A DNA stretch of 64,000 bases from Nocardioides sp. (GTDB lineage: Bacteria > Actinomycetota > Actinomycetes > Propionibacteriales > Nocardioidaceae): assembly GCF_030150155.1 (NCBI RefSeq), contig NZ_JASLGR010000058.1:1-64000 (forward strand), read 5' to 3'. Below the pieces are notes generated by a model. That model did not search any database and was not told the origin of the DNA. It saw only the letters and a list, made by a program, of their open reading frames with translations. Positions 18,251-27,097 of the stretch are shown one piece after another. Made by a program: the position numbers and the translations under genes. Each line of letters starts with the position of its first letter. Positions within the stretch are counted from its first letter, which is position 1.

Positions 18251-19110
18251 CGGCGTACGCCGACCAGGGGACGCAGCACGTCGAGCGCGCGCGGATGCCA
18301 GCGCCCGCCCTCGCGGACCGCGCAGTCGTACGCCGGCGAGCCCCGCCGAGCGGCGTCCAGCAGCACCTCGGCGGGGTGGGCGCGCAGGGCCGAGAGCACC
18401 CCGTCGTGACGCGAGACCGGCTCCCGCATCCGCGCCGCGTGGAAGATCCATGCCCCGAGCGTGGACCACAGGCAGGGCGCGATGTCCCAGTGCGCGTACG
18501 CCGCCACGCCTAGGGTCTGTGTCGCGGCCAGGAACCGCGCGATCTCGTCGGCCTCCAGATGGTGCAGGAACCCCGAGGAGATCATCACCGTCCGTGGCCC
18601 GTCGGTGACCGCGAGGCCGGGTGTGAGCGCGTCGCCGCGCAGGAACGTGCAGTCCAGACCCTCGCTGCGGGCCAGGCGGGTGGCCTCGGCGATCAGCACC
18701 GGGTTGAGGTCCACCCCGACCAGCTCCACCCCGGGCAGGTCGCCCCGGTAGGCGATCTCACGCAGCACGTGACCGGTGCCGCAGCCGACGTCGACGACCC
18801 GGACGGGGCCGGGACCCGGCGGCAGGTCGGCGATCAGGGCCGCGACCACCTCGGCGATCCGACGCCCGAGCTGGAGCTCCTCGCCGAGCCGTTGCAGCTC
18901 GGCGTGGATGCGCAGCCCGAGCGCGTCGACCTGCGGTGCGTTCAGGGTGCCGTCGGCGCTCGCCGGCAGTCGGGAGAGCAGCTGTGCGGCCCGGCGCTGC
19001 CCACGGTTCCGGGCACCGGCGACGATCTCGTGACGGCGCACCGGGAGCCGGGTGCCGTCGGCGTCGAAGGACCAGAGCAGGTCGGTGACCTCCAGGCGCC
19101 GCGACGTCAT
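18247..19110 (-). CDS. Class I SAM-dependent methyltransferase
   Basis: 287 residues. Motif I VVDVGCGTGHVL at about residue 105, then VELVGVDLNP (motif II) and a post-motif HH in SGFLHHLEADE. The N-terminal 95 residues form a helical cap. Substrate unknown. Overlaps the fusion enzyme gene upstream and the membrane protein gene downstream by 4 bases each. Confidence 0.82.
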   Translation of the reverse strand: MTSRRLEVTDLLWSFDADGTRLPVRRHEIVAGARNRGQRRAAQLLSRLPASADGTLNAPQVDALGLRIHAELQRLGEELQLGRRIAEVVAALIADLPPGPGPVRVVDVGCGTGHVLREIAYRGDLPGVELVGVDLNPVLIAEATRLARSEGLDCTFLRGDALTPGLAVTDGPRTVMISSGFLHHLEADEIARFLAATQTLGVAAYAHWDIAPCLWSTLGAWIFHAARMREPVSRHDGVLSALRAHPAEVLLDAARRGSPAYDCAVREGGRWHPRALDVLRPLVGVRR

Positions 19111-21743
19111 CGCCGTCCGCGGCGGCCGAGCACGCGGTCCAGCGCGGCGACGACGACGTCGACCGACTCCGCGGTGATCACCAGTGGCGGCTTGAGCTTC
19201 AGGACGTTCTTGAAGTCGCCGGTCGCCTGGACGATGACGCCCTCGTGCAGCATCGCCTCGCAGACCGCCGCGGCCAGGTCGGTGGCCGGCTCGAACGTGG
19301 CTCGATCGGTGACCAGTTCGAGGCCGAGATAGAGCCCCATCCCGTGCACGGCGCCGATCGCCTGATGGCGTTCGGCCAGCGCCGTCAGCCCGGCGTGGAA
19401 CCGGTCTCCGACCACCCGGGCGTTGTCCTGCAGCCGCTCGGCCTCCATCACGTCGAGCACGGCCAGGCCGATCGCGGCCGACACCGGGGAGCCGCCCGCG
19501 GAGGAGAAGAACGACCCCTGGGCGGCGTACGAGGCGGCGATTGCGGGGGTGGTGATCACCGCGCCCAGCGGCTGGCCGTTGCCCATCGCCTTGGCGATCG
19601 TGATGATGTCGGGCGTCGCGCCTTGCTGTTCGAAGCCCCAGAAGTGGTGCCCCAGCCGGCCGTAGCCGACCTGGACCTCGTCGCTGATGCAGACCCCGCC
19701 GAGCGCCCTGACCCGCTCGAAGACCCCGGCCAGGTAGCCCTCAGGCAGCAGCACGCCGCCGCCGTTGCCGAAGAGCGGCTCCAGGATCACCCCGGCGATC
19801 TGATCCCGGTCGAGAGCGTCCAGCCGGGCATCGAGGTCGGCGAGGTACGCCGGCCCGGAGCCGGGTCCACGATGGGTGCCGCGGACCTGGTTGGGGGCGT
19901 CGATCAGCTCCACCCAGGCGGGGCGGGTCTCCAGTGCCTGCGGGTTGTCGCCGAGGGAGCTGGTGACGGCGTCCGACGCCATCGTCCAGCCGTGGTAGGC
20001 CTCCCGGGCAGCGAGGATCCGCTCGCGTCCGGTGGCGGCCCGGGCCAGCTGGAGCGCCAGGTCGACGGCCTCGGAGCCGGAGTTGACCAGGAAGACCTGG
20101 TCCAGGCCGTCGGGGGCGAGTGCGGCGAGCCGCTCGCAGAGCTCGACCGCGGCGGCGTAGTGGAACCGCGAGTTGGTGTTGAGCAGGCTCCACTGCCGGG
20201 TAGCGGCACGGGTCAGCACCGGGTGGGCGTGGCCGGTGGTGGCGACGTTGTTGACCGCGTCGATGTAGACGTTCGCGCGGGTGTCGATCAGGAACTCACG
20301 CCAGCCGCGTTCGATCTGCGGGGGAGCGGCGTAGTAGTGCTCCTGCACCGCGGCCAGGTGGGCGTCGCGGCGCTCCAGCAGCCGATCCGGGTCGGGGACC
20401 GGTGCGGCAATGTCGGTGCTGATGAACGGCGTCGGATCGGGGCAGATCCGGCGCCAGACCTCCTCGGCCCGGGCGGTGACGAACCGCGGCGGGGTGCCCG
20501 GCAGCGTGCAGCACTGCACCACCTGACCGGCGATCTCCCCGGCCAGGGAGAGGACCGGGTCGGTGCCCGGGCGATGGTGGGGCACCGCGCGGTCGAGGCG
20601 GTACTCGCCGTAGCGGGTCGCCAGCGTCGCCGGGATCCGGGTGGTCGCCTCCGGACGCAGCCAGGCGCCGTCGTCCCAGGCGGGGCTGGTGACGCCGAGG
20701 TCGACGGTACGGAACCGGTTGCCCGGCACCGGTCCGACCAGACGCGGCGCGCCGAGCGGCTGCCCGACACCCCGGATCAGCCAGGTCAGCTCCTCAGGGT
20801 CGAGGGCGAGGGCTGCGGCGAGGGCGGCCGCCTCGTCCCCGGCCCGCTCGGCGGCGTAGGCGTTGTCGGGCTCGTGCTCGGCGATGCTCGACGCGCTGGC
20901 GACCAGCACCGCCGCCCGCAGCACCACCAGCGGCCACAGTGCGGTCAGCTCGACGTCGGTGAGCTGCACCTCGGCGGCGAACGCCTCGACGCAGGCCAGC
21001 ACCGCGGCGACGTCGTCGGGGGTCTTGCCGAGCAGGCTGGTCAGGGTCACCGCCAGCTCGGCGCAGCGCCAGCCAGTGGCCAGATCGCCGAAGTCGATCA
21101 CGCCGGCCTCGCCGCCGGCGGTCAGCACGACGTTGTCGTCGGTGAGGTCACCGTGGATCACCTGGAGGGGCAGGTCTGCGCGGAGCGGTCGGAGTCGGCG
21201 TACGGCCTCGGCGGTGACCTCGGTGAGGTCGGGGCGCAGGGCGTCGATCACCTCCGTGGCGACCCGCAGGTCCCACTGCGAGGGGGCAGCCTCGACGATC
21301 TCCGCGAACGCGCCCAGGGCGGTGATCGTCCGCGCCGCGGTGATGCCCAGCAGCCGACACTCCTCGAGTCCGAAGACGTCGCGCTCCAGCAGCGGGGTGC
21401 CCTCGAGGTAGGTCAGGAGGTGGGTGAGGAAGCGGTGGCCGCCGACCTCGACCTCCTCGACGGTCCCGATCGGCTCCGGTGCCCTCAACCCGGCATGGAT
21501 CACGGCGCGCAGGGCGGCGTGCTGGGCCTCCAGGGCGGTCCGCTCCCAGGCGGGGTTGGCGACCTTGAGCACCATCCGGTGGATGCTGTCGGGCGGCGTC
21601 AGCCTGAAGTTCCGGTCCTGGTTGGAGCCCAGCTCGACGACCTCGGTCTCGGGCGGGAACGCCCACAGCTCCCCAGCGATCCGCACCGCGTCGGCGGCGC
21701 TGACGGCCGGCCGGGGAGGGATGCTGGTCCGGTCAGGAGTCAC
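19107..21743 (-). CDS. APH-type kinase fused to a class III PLP aminotransferase/phospholyase
   Basis: 878 residues from a GTG at 21743 that overlaps the DUF2804 stop. Residues about 15-330 are an aminoglycoside phosphotransferase-like kinase (VIHGDLTDDNVVL, then VIDFGDL). A spacer of about 120 residues has no known motif. Residues about 455-875 are a class III PLP enzyme with VNSGSEAVDLAL, ISDEVQVGYGRLG and the lysine motif IAKAMGNGQPLGA. In animals the separate homologues are hydroxylysine kinase and phosphohydroxylysine or phosphoethanolamine phospholyases. A fused phosphorylate-then-eliminate enzyme for an amino alcohol is the best inference; the substrate is unknown. Confidence 0.8.
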   Translation of the reverse strand: MTPDRTSIPPRPAVSAADAVRIAGELWAFPPETEVVELGSNQDRNFRLTPPDSIHRMVLKVANPAWERTALEAQHAALRAVIHAGLRAPEPIGTVEEVEVGGHRFLTHLLTYLEGTPLLERDVFGLEECRLLGITAARTITALGAFAEIVEAAPSQWDLRVATEVIDALRPDLTEVTAEAVRRLRPLRADLPLQVIHGDLTDDNVVLTAGGEAGVIDFGDLATGWRCAELAVTLTSLLGKTPDDVAAVLACVEAFAAEVQLTDVELTALWPLVVLRAAVLVASASSIAEHEPDNAYAAERAGDEAAALAAALALDPEELTWLIRGVGQPLGAPRLVGPVPGNRFRTVDLGVTSPAWDDGAWLRPEATTRIPATLATRYGEYRLDRAVPHHRPGTDPVLSLAGEIAGQVVQCCTLPGTPPRFVTARAEEVWRRICPDPTPFISTDIAAPVPDPDRLLERRDAHLAAVQEHYYAAPPQIERGWREFLIDTRANVYIDAVNNVATTGHAHPVLTRAATRQWSLLNTNSRFHYAAAVELCERLAALAPDGLDQVFLVNSGSEAVDLALQLARAATGRERILAAREAYHGWTMASDAVTSSLGDNPQALETRPAWVELIDAPNQVRGTHRGPGSGPAYLADLDARLDALDRDQIAGVILEPLFGNGGGVLLPEGYLAGVFERVRALGGVCISDEVQVGYGRLGHHFWGFEQQGATPDIITIAKAMGNGQPLGAVITTPAIAASYAAQGSFFSSAGGSPVSAAIGLAVLDVMEAERLQDNARVVGDRFHAGLTALAERHQAIGAVHGMGLYLGLELVTDRATFEPATDLAAAVCEAMLHEGVIVQATGDFKNVLKLKPPLVITAESVDVVVAALDRVLGRRGRR

Positions 21744-22735
21744 GAGCGCATCCGCATCGACTCCAGCACCCCCGTGACGTCGATGTCGTACGTCGTCCCG
21801 TCGAGGCTGCGCAGTGTGCCGGTGTAGCGGCCGTAGAGCTGGAAGTAGTCGATCGAGGCGACCCCCATCTCGTGCCGGACGTCCTTGCGCCCGTCGGGCA
21901 CGAAGATGACGTCGACGCGACCGTCGAAGGAGTTCACCAGCCACTCCTCGCCCCGGTTGACGAAGACCACGTCCGAGAGCGGCTCGCACACGCCGGGGAA
22001 CCACAGGCAGGACTCCTCGGGCTCTCCGGGGAGCTCGGGGCGGTCCACCATGTTCGCGCCGATCGGGGTGCCGTCGGCGGTGCGGGTGCCGAACGTGCCC
22101 CAGACCCACTCGGTGCGGTAGGGCAGGAACGACTTGTGCTCGTCGAGGATGGCGAGGTCACGCTCGGGGTCGAAGACGATCTCGCGGTCACCGACCCGCA
22201 GGTGGCCGGCGGCAGGGAAGAGCACCTTGTGGGTGTACATCGCGCCGCCGGGCAGCCGCGAGCTGACCGAGAGCGGTGCCGAGGCCCGCGAGCCGTCCAG
22301 GACCAGCTCACCGGAGAACGCCGGGGCCTTCTTCGTCGCCGCGATGTCGATCGTCACGACGTGCTGGCCGTCGGCGGCACCGAAGTCGTAGCGCAGGTCG
22401 AACCCCGTGGCCGCCATCCGCGGGTGCGATCCCCACAGCTCCCGGGCCAGGCCGAGCGACCCGCCGCGGGCGTTGGCGGCATGCTCGTGCAGCACCCCGG
22501 AGGCCTTGTCCCGGACGTAGATCTCCGAGCTCGCCAGGTAGTGCGCGTCCTGCAGGATCATCGAGGAGTAGACCTCGGGGTGGACCATCGTCCAGCCCTG
22601 CCACTCCTTGAGCCGCAGCCACTTCCACGCCCGGGCCGGTCCACTGAACTCGTCGAGCGGGTTGGTGTCGACAGGACGCGAGGCGAGCCGCCCGAAGAGC
22701 CGCTCGCGGCCCTCCACCAGGCGCGGAATGGTCAT
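21740..22735 (-). CDS. DUF2804 family protein
   Basis: 331 residues, beta-rich, with conserved-looking motifs MVHPEVYSSMILQDAHYLAS, TGFDLRYDFGAADG and LYGRYTGTLRSLDG. DUF2804 proteins have no established activity. A TACGCT element (22747-22742) six bases before ATG 22735 suggests its own leaderless promoter inside the gap after the AidB-like gene. Its stop overlaps the fusion enzyme start by 4 bases, making it first in that coupled unit. Confidence 0.78.
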   Translation of the reverse strand: MTIPRLVEGRERLFGRLASRPVDTNPLDEFSGPARAWKWLRLKEWQGWTMVHPEVYSSMILQDAHYLASSEIYVRDKASGVLHEHAANARGGSLGLARELWGSHPRMAATGFDLRYDFGAADGQHVVTIDIAATKKAPAFSGELVLDGSRASAPLSVSSRLPGGAMYTHKVLFPAAGHLRVGDREIVFDPERDLAILDEHKSFLPYRTEWVWGTFGTRTADGTPIGANMVDRPELPGEPEESCLWFPGVCEPLSDVVFVNRGEEWLVNSFDGRVDVIFVPDGRKDVRHEMGVASIDYFQLYGRYTGTLRSLDGTTYDIDVTGVLESMRMRS

Positions 22736-22741
22736 GACATG

Positions 22742-22747
22742 AGCGTA
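22742..22747 (-). promoter_or_regulatory. -10 element of a leaderless promoter before the DUF2804 gene
   Basis: Read on the minus strand this is TACGCT, six bases, then ATG at 22735. No Shine-Dalgarno sequence is present. It would let the DUF2804-fusion-methyltransferase-membrane unit be expressed apart from the AidB-like gene. Confidence 0.5.
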
Positions 22748-22753
22748 GTGGGC

Positions 22754-24415
22754 TCAGCGGGTCGGTGTGGTGCGAGCCACAACCGCAGCCAGGTCCCCGC
22801 CCTCCAGCATCCCGAAGGTCCCCTCCATCCCGGCGCCCAGGCGCGAGGCGCAGAACAGGTCGGCGACCTCCGGCGGGGCGGACTGGACCAGCAGGGCGCC
22901 TTGCAGCAGCACCGCCATCCGCCCGGCCAGGCGGCGGGCGTTGAGCTCCATCGACTCTGGCGTGAGCGAGCCCAGCATCCGGAGCAGCTCGGCGATGGCG
23001 GCGTCCAGACGGGGGTCGGCGCCGCGGGCGCGACCGATCTCGGTGAGGTAGGCGTCGACCACCTCCGGCTCGCGGCCCAGCGCCCGGAGGACGTCGAGGG
23101 CGTTGATGTTGCCCGAGCCCTCCCAGACCGAGTTGACCGGCGCCTCGCGGTAGAGCAGCGGCATCCCCGACTCCTCGACGTAGCCGTTGCCGCCCAGGCA
23201 CTCCAGGGCCTCCGCGGTCAGTGCCGGGGTGCGCTTGCAGACCCAGAACTTCGCCAGCGGCAGCGCGATCCGGCGCAGGGCCGCCTCGTGCGGGTCGTCG
23301 CGGCGGTCCACGGCGGCGGCCAGGCGCATCGCCAGCGCGGTGGCGGCCTCGGACTCGATGGCTAGGTCGGCGATCACGTTGCGCATCAACGGCTTGTCGG
23401 CCAGCAGTCCGCCGAACGCCGAGCGGTGCGCGACGTGCCACGACGCCTCGGCCACGGCCTTGCGCATCAGCGAGGCCGAACCCAGGACGCAGTCGAGGCG
23501 GGTGGCGGCGACCATCTCGATGATGGTCCGCACGCCGCGGCCCTCCTCACCCAGCCGCCAGCCGACGGTGTCGGTGAACTCCAGCTCCGAGGAGGCGTTG
23601 GACCGGTTGCCGAGCTTGTCCTTGAGTCGTACGACGTCCATCGGATTGCGTGCGCCGTCGGGCAGGACCCGGGGGACCAGGAAGCAGGTCACGCCCGCAT
23701 CGGTCTGGGCCAGCACCAGGAAGACGTCGTTCATCGGCGCCGAGGTGAACCACTTGTGCCCGCTGAGGCGGTACAGCGTGCCGTCGTCGATCGGGGTCGC
23801 GGTGGTGACGTTGGCGCGGACGTCGGAGCCGCCCTGCTTCTCGGTCATGCCCATCCCGGCGAGGGCGCCGAGCTTCTGCGACGCCGGGCGCAGGCCGGGG
23901 TCGTAGTGCGTCGAGGCGAGCAGCGGGGTCCACTGTGCGGCGAGCCCGGTGTCGGCCCGCAGCGCCGGCACGGCGGCGTACGTCATCGAGATCGGGCAGC
24001 CGTGGCCCGGCTCGGTCTGGGACCAGGCGAAGAAGCCCGCCGCCCGGCGCAGGTGGGCGTGCGGAGAGCCGGACTCCCACGGCGTCGCGGCCAGGCCGTG
24101 GCCCAGGGCCCGCTCCATCAGCCAGTGCCACGACGGGTGGAAGTCGACCTCGTCGATCCGGTGCCCGTAGCGGTCGTAGGGCCGCAGCACGGGGGAGTGC
24201 GTGTTGGCCGCCATGCCCTGCTCGCGGGCCTCGGCCGACCCGGCCTCGAAGCCGAGCCCGACCAGGGAGTCGAGCACGTCGGTGTCGCCGTACCGCAGCA
24301 CCGCCTCGCTCAGGGCGACGTCGCCCGTCACGGTGTTGTGGCCGGTCAGCGGGGGCGCCTGGTTGAGCGCGACCCGGAGGGCCGAGCGGTCGCCTGCGGG
24401 GGTTGGGGCACTCAT
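22754..24415 (-). CDS. Acyl-CoA dehydrogenase, AidB-like
   Basis: 553-residue flavoprotein of the AidB branch of acyl-CoA dehydrogenases. The AidB-type MTEKQGGSDVRANVT motif, GHKWFTSAPMNDVFLVLAQ and CLGGNGYVEESGMPLLYREA are intact. AidB in E. coli binds DNA and is linked to alkylation damage; metabolic roles are equally possible here, since the neighbours (DUF2804, kinase-PLP fusion) look catabolic. Starts from a leaderless promoter shared, back-to-back, with the K+ channel gene. Confidence 0.85.
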   Translation of the reverse strand: MSAPTPAGDRSALRVALNQAPPLTGHNTVTGDVALSEAVLRYGDTDVLDSLVGLGFEAGSAEAREQGMAANTHSPVLRPYDRYGHRIDEVDFHPSWHWLMERALGHGLAATPWESGSPHAHLRRAAGFFAWSQTEPGHGCPISMTYAAVPALRADTGLAAQWTPLLASTHYDPGLRPASQKLGALAGMGMTEKQGGSDVRANVTTATPIDDGTLYRLSGHKWFTSAPMNDVFLVLAQTDAGVTCFLVPRVLPDGARNPMDVVRLKDKLGNRSNASSELEFTDTVGWRLGEEGRGVRTIIEMVAATRLDCVLGSASLMRKAVAEASWHVAHRSAFGGLLADKPLMRNVIADLAIESEAATALAMRLAAAVDRRDDPHEAALRRIALPLAKFWVCKRTPALTAEALECLGGNGYVEESGMPLLYREAPVNSVWEGSGNINALDVLRALGREPEVVDAYLTEIGRARGADPRLDAAIAELLRMLGSLTPESMELNARRLAGRMAVLLQGALLVQSAPPEVADLFCASRLGAGMEGTFGMLEGGDLAAVVARTTPTR

Positions 24416-24432
24416 GCCACTACCGTAGTGCC
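24416..24432. promoter_or_regulatory. 17-base divergent leaderless promoter
   Basis: The whole intergenic space between two divergent start codons is 17 bases. It holds CACTAC-C-GTAGTG (24418-24430), a perfect palindrome. On the plus strand TACCGT (24421-24426) lies six bases before GTG 24433. On the minus strand TACGGT (24427-24422) lies six bases before ATG 24415. The two -10 elements overlap by five bases, so the two promoters should exclude each other. Confidence 0.65.
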
Positions 24433-25530
24433 GTGGCGGAGGAAGAAGTCGGCGACGATGTGCAATTTCGGCTCGGTCGGTTGTCGTTGCCAGAGCACAT
24501 CCGGTCGCCCTGGTGGCAGCTGACCCGACGGCTGTTGGCGGCCCTGGCGATCCTGGTGGGGACGGTCCTGATCGTCTTCCTCGATCGGCACGGCTACCGG
24601 GACTCCAACGGTGACACCATCTCGCTGCTGGACGCGATCTACTACACGACGGTCACGCTGAGCACCACCGGCTACGGCGACATCACGCCGGCCAGTGACC
24701 TGGCCCGAGCGCTCAACGCGCTCATCATCACCCCTGCCCGCATCGCCTTCCTGGTGTTGTTGATCGGCACCACCCTGGAGGTCCTAGCGACCCGGGGGCG
24801 GGAGCAGATCCGGGCGGCTCGTTGGAGGAAGAACATGGACCACCACATCGTCGTCGTCGGCTACGGGACCAAGGGCCGCAGCGCGGTGGAGACCCTGATC
24901 AGCAACGGGAAGTCGCGTGACCACATCATCGTGGTCGACCCGTCGGCGGCCGCGCTGCAGGACGCTCACACCGACGGCCTCGCCGTCGTCACCGGTGACG
25001 CCACCCGGCGCGACGTGCTCTCCAAGGCTGCCGTGGCCAACGCCGACCAGGTGATCATCACGACCAACCGTGACGACACCAACGTGCTGACCGCGCTGAC
25101 GGTGCGCCAGCTCAACCCCGAGGTCTGGATCGTCGCGGCCGTGCGTGAGGAGGAGAACGTCCCGCTGATGAAGCAGTCGGGGGCGAACTCCGTGATCACC
25201 TCGGCCGACGCGGTCGGGCGCCTGCTCGGCCTGTCCTCGCTCTCGCCGACGCTCGGCACGGTGATGGAGGACCTGCTCTCGTACGGCGAGGGGCTGGAGG
25301 TCGCCGAGCGGGAGCTGCTGGTCAACGAGGTCGGCAAGCAGCCCCAGCAGCTGCCCGACCAGGTGATCGCGGTGGTCCGCGACGAGCGCGTCTTCCGCTA
25401 CTTCGACCCGGTGGTCACCCAGCTGGCCCGAGGCGACCGGCTCGTCGTGGTCCGCCCGGCCAAGGAGCTGCCGTGGGCACCGCGCCCTGGCACCCACGAC
25501 GAGGACTGGGCCATCGACGGCGAGGACTGA
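24433..25530 (+). CDS. Two-helix potassium channel with RCK/TrkA domain
   Basis: 365 residues. Membrane helix 1 at about residues 30-55, selectivity filter TTGYGD at about 78-83, helix 2 at about 95-115, then an RCK_N Rossmann domain (HHIVVVGYGTKGRSAVETL) and a TrkA-C-like C-terminus. This is the MthK/Kch-type architecture: a ligand-gated K+ channel in the plasma membrane. GTG 24433 is chosen because TACCGT sits six bases before it. Confidence 0.9.
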   Translation: MAEEEVGDDVQFRLGRLSLPEHIRSPWWQLTRRLLAALAILVGTVLIVFLDRHGYRDSNGDTISLLDAIYYTTVTLSTTGYGDITPASDLARALNALIITPARIAFLVLLIGTTLEVLATRGREQIRAARWRKNMDHHIVVVGYGTKGRSAVETLISNGKSRDHIIVVDPSAAALQDAHTDGLAVVTGDATRRDVLSKAAVANADQVIITTNRDDTNVLTALTVRQLNPEVWIVAAVREEENVPLMKQSGANSVITSADAVGRLLGLSSLSPTLGTVMEDLLSYGEGLEVAERELLVNEVGKQPQQLPDQVIAVVRDERVFRYFDPVVTQLARGDRLVVVRPAKELPWAPRPGTHDEDWAIDGED

Positions 25531-25562
25531 GCCGAGGCCGAGACGAAGGTGCCGAGAAATGA

Positions 25563-25600
25563 GTTAAGCCCCTGGCGTCTCGGGTCACCAGGGGCTTAAC
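25563..25600. terminator. Convergent terminator between the K+ channel and decarboxylase genes
   Basis: GTTAAGCCCCTGG (25563-25575) pairs perfectly with CCAGGGGCTTAAC (25588-25600) around a 12-base loop. It sits between converging genes. The rest of the 162-base gap holds no other feature I can support. Confidence 0.8.
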
Positions 25601-25692
25601 AAGAAGAACGTTACGGGGCGGTGAGGGCGTTGCCAAGGAATCCGCACCTGAATGATCCGTAAAGACTAGGGCGCCGGGCCGATGGTCCTGAC

Positions 25693-27075
25693 TCAGAGGG
25701 CGAAGGACTCCCGCATCGAGTCGATCACCAGCTCCAGATCGGCGATCGTGGTCCGCGGATTGACGATCGCGAAGCGCGTGCAGACCTGGCCCCGATGCCG
25801 GGTCGGGGTGACGAAGGCGGTCCCGCTGTGGGCCAGTGAGGTGCTCCAGGCCGCGTAGTCGGCCTCGCTCCAGCCGATCCGTTCCACCACCAGGACGGTC
25901 AGGTCCGGCTCCACCAGCAGCCGCAGGTGGTCGGCCTCCTCGATCAGCGCCCGGCCGGCCCGTGCCACCGCCAGGGTGTGCTCGATCGCGTCGCGGTAGG
26001 CGTCGGTGCCGTTGACGGCGAGGGAGAACCACAGCGGCAGTCCGCGGGCCCGACGGCTCAGCTGGATCGCGAGGTCGCTGGGGTTCCACTGCACCTGGCC
26101 CGGATCAGCGTTGAGGATGTCGAGATAGCTCGCCTTCTGGGTGTGCGCGGCCCGGGCTTGCGCGGGGTCGCGGTAGAGCAGCGCGCAGCAGTCGAACGGC
26201 GCGAAGAGCCACTTGTGCGGGTCGACGATGAAGGAGTCGGCCTGGTCGATGCCGGCGTAGAGGGGCCGGGCGGTCGGGGCCGCCAGTCCGGCGCCGCCGT
26301 ACGCGCCGTCGACGTGGAACCACCAGCCCTGCTCGCGGGCGACCTCGGCGATCCCGGCCAGGTCGTCGACGACGCCGAGGTTGGTGCTGCCTGCGGTGGC
26401 GACCACGGCGAAGACGCCGTCACGCTGCCCCTCGTCGGCGGTGGCGAGCCAGGCCCTGATCGCGGAGCCGGTCAGGCGGCCACGCTCGTCGCCGGGGATC
26501 TCGACCACGTCGACGTCCATCACCGACTCCAGGGCGTGCTTGACCGAGGAGTGCGTCTCGTAGGTCACCACCACCGACCAGCGCGCCGGGCGGCCGCCAC
26601 GGCGGTGCTGGGCCGCCGAGCGGGCCGCGACCAGGGCCGACAGGTTGCCGTTGGTGCCGCCCTGGACGAAGACGCCGCCGGCCGTGACGGGCAGACCGGC
26701 GAGGTCGGCGATCCAGCGCAGGGCCTGGTTCTCGGCGTACACCGCGCCGCTGGCTTCGAGCCAGGAGCCGCCGAAGATCCCCGAGGCGCCGACCAGCATG
26801 TCGAAGGCAGCGGCCGCCTTCGAGGGGGCGCCGGGGATGAACGCGAGGTAGCGCGGATGGTCGACCGACAGACAGGCCGGCGCGAGCACCTCCTCCCAGA
26901 GCCGGGTCGCCTCGGTGGCGCCGAGCCCGCCGGCGGTGATGGTCTGTCCGGCGGTGGTGAGGAGCTGCTCGGGGGTGAGCGTCTCGTCGAGGGGAGCGTC
27001 CATCTCCAGACGCTCCAGGCACAGCTCAGCCAACGCCCGCGCCATCGCGCCGGTCGCCTCGTCGTAGGAGTGCAT
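25693..27075 (-). CDS. PLP-dependent group II amino acid decarboxylase family protein
   Basis: 460 residues. PLP lysine in VDPHKWLFAPFDC at about residue 288; upstream HVDGAYGG and GVFVQGGTNGNLSAL are typical of aromatic-L-amino-acid/glutamate/diaminobutyrate decarboxylases. The substrate cannot be assigned from sequence. Leaderless promoter: TAGTGT (27087-27082) six bases before ATG 27075, although a methyltransferase gene ends only 22 bases upstream on the same strand. Confidence 0.85.
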   Translation of the reverse strand: MHSYDEATGAMARALAELCLERLEMDAPLDETLTPEQLLTTAGQTITAGGLGATEATRLWEEVLAPACLSVDHPRYLAFIPGAPSKAAAAFDMLVGASGIFGGSWLEASGAVYAENQALRWIADLAGLPVTAGGVFVQGGTNGNLSALVAARSAAQHRRGGRPARWSVVVTYETHSSVKHALESVMDVDVVEIPGDERGRLTGSAIRAWLATADEGQRDGVFAVVATAGSTNLGVVDDLAGIAEVAREQGWWFHVDGAYGGAGLAAPTARPLYAGIDQADSFIVDPHKWLFAPFDCCALLYRDPAQARAAHTQKASYLDILNADPGQVQWNPSDLAIQLSRRARGLPLWFSLAVNGTDAYRDAIEHTLAVARAGRALIEEADHLRLLVEPDLTVLVVERIGWSEADYAAWSTSLAHSGTAFVTPTRHRGQVCTRFAIVNPRTTIADLELVIDSMRESFAL

Positions 27076-27097
27076 AGCGCCACACTAGGTGGGGTGT

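Noticed and set aside
19245..21827. 860-codon plus-strand frame opposite the fusion enzyme
   Set aside because: Composition artefact; the minus strand encodes clear kinase and PLP motifs.
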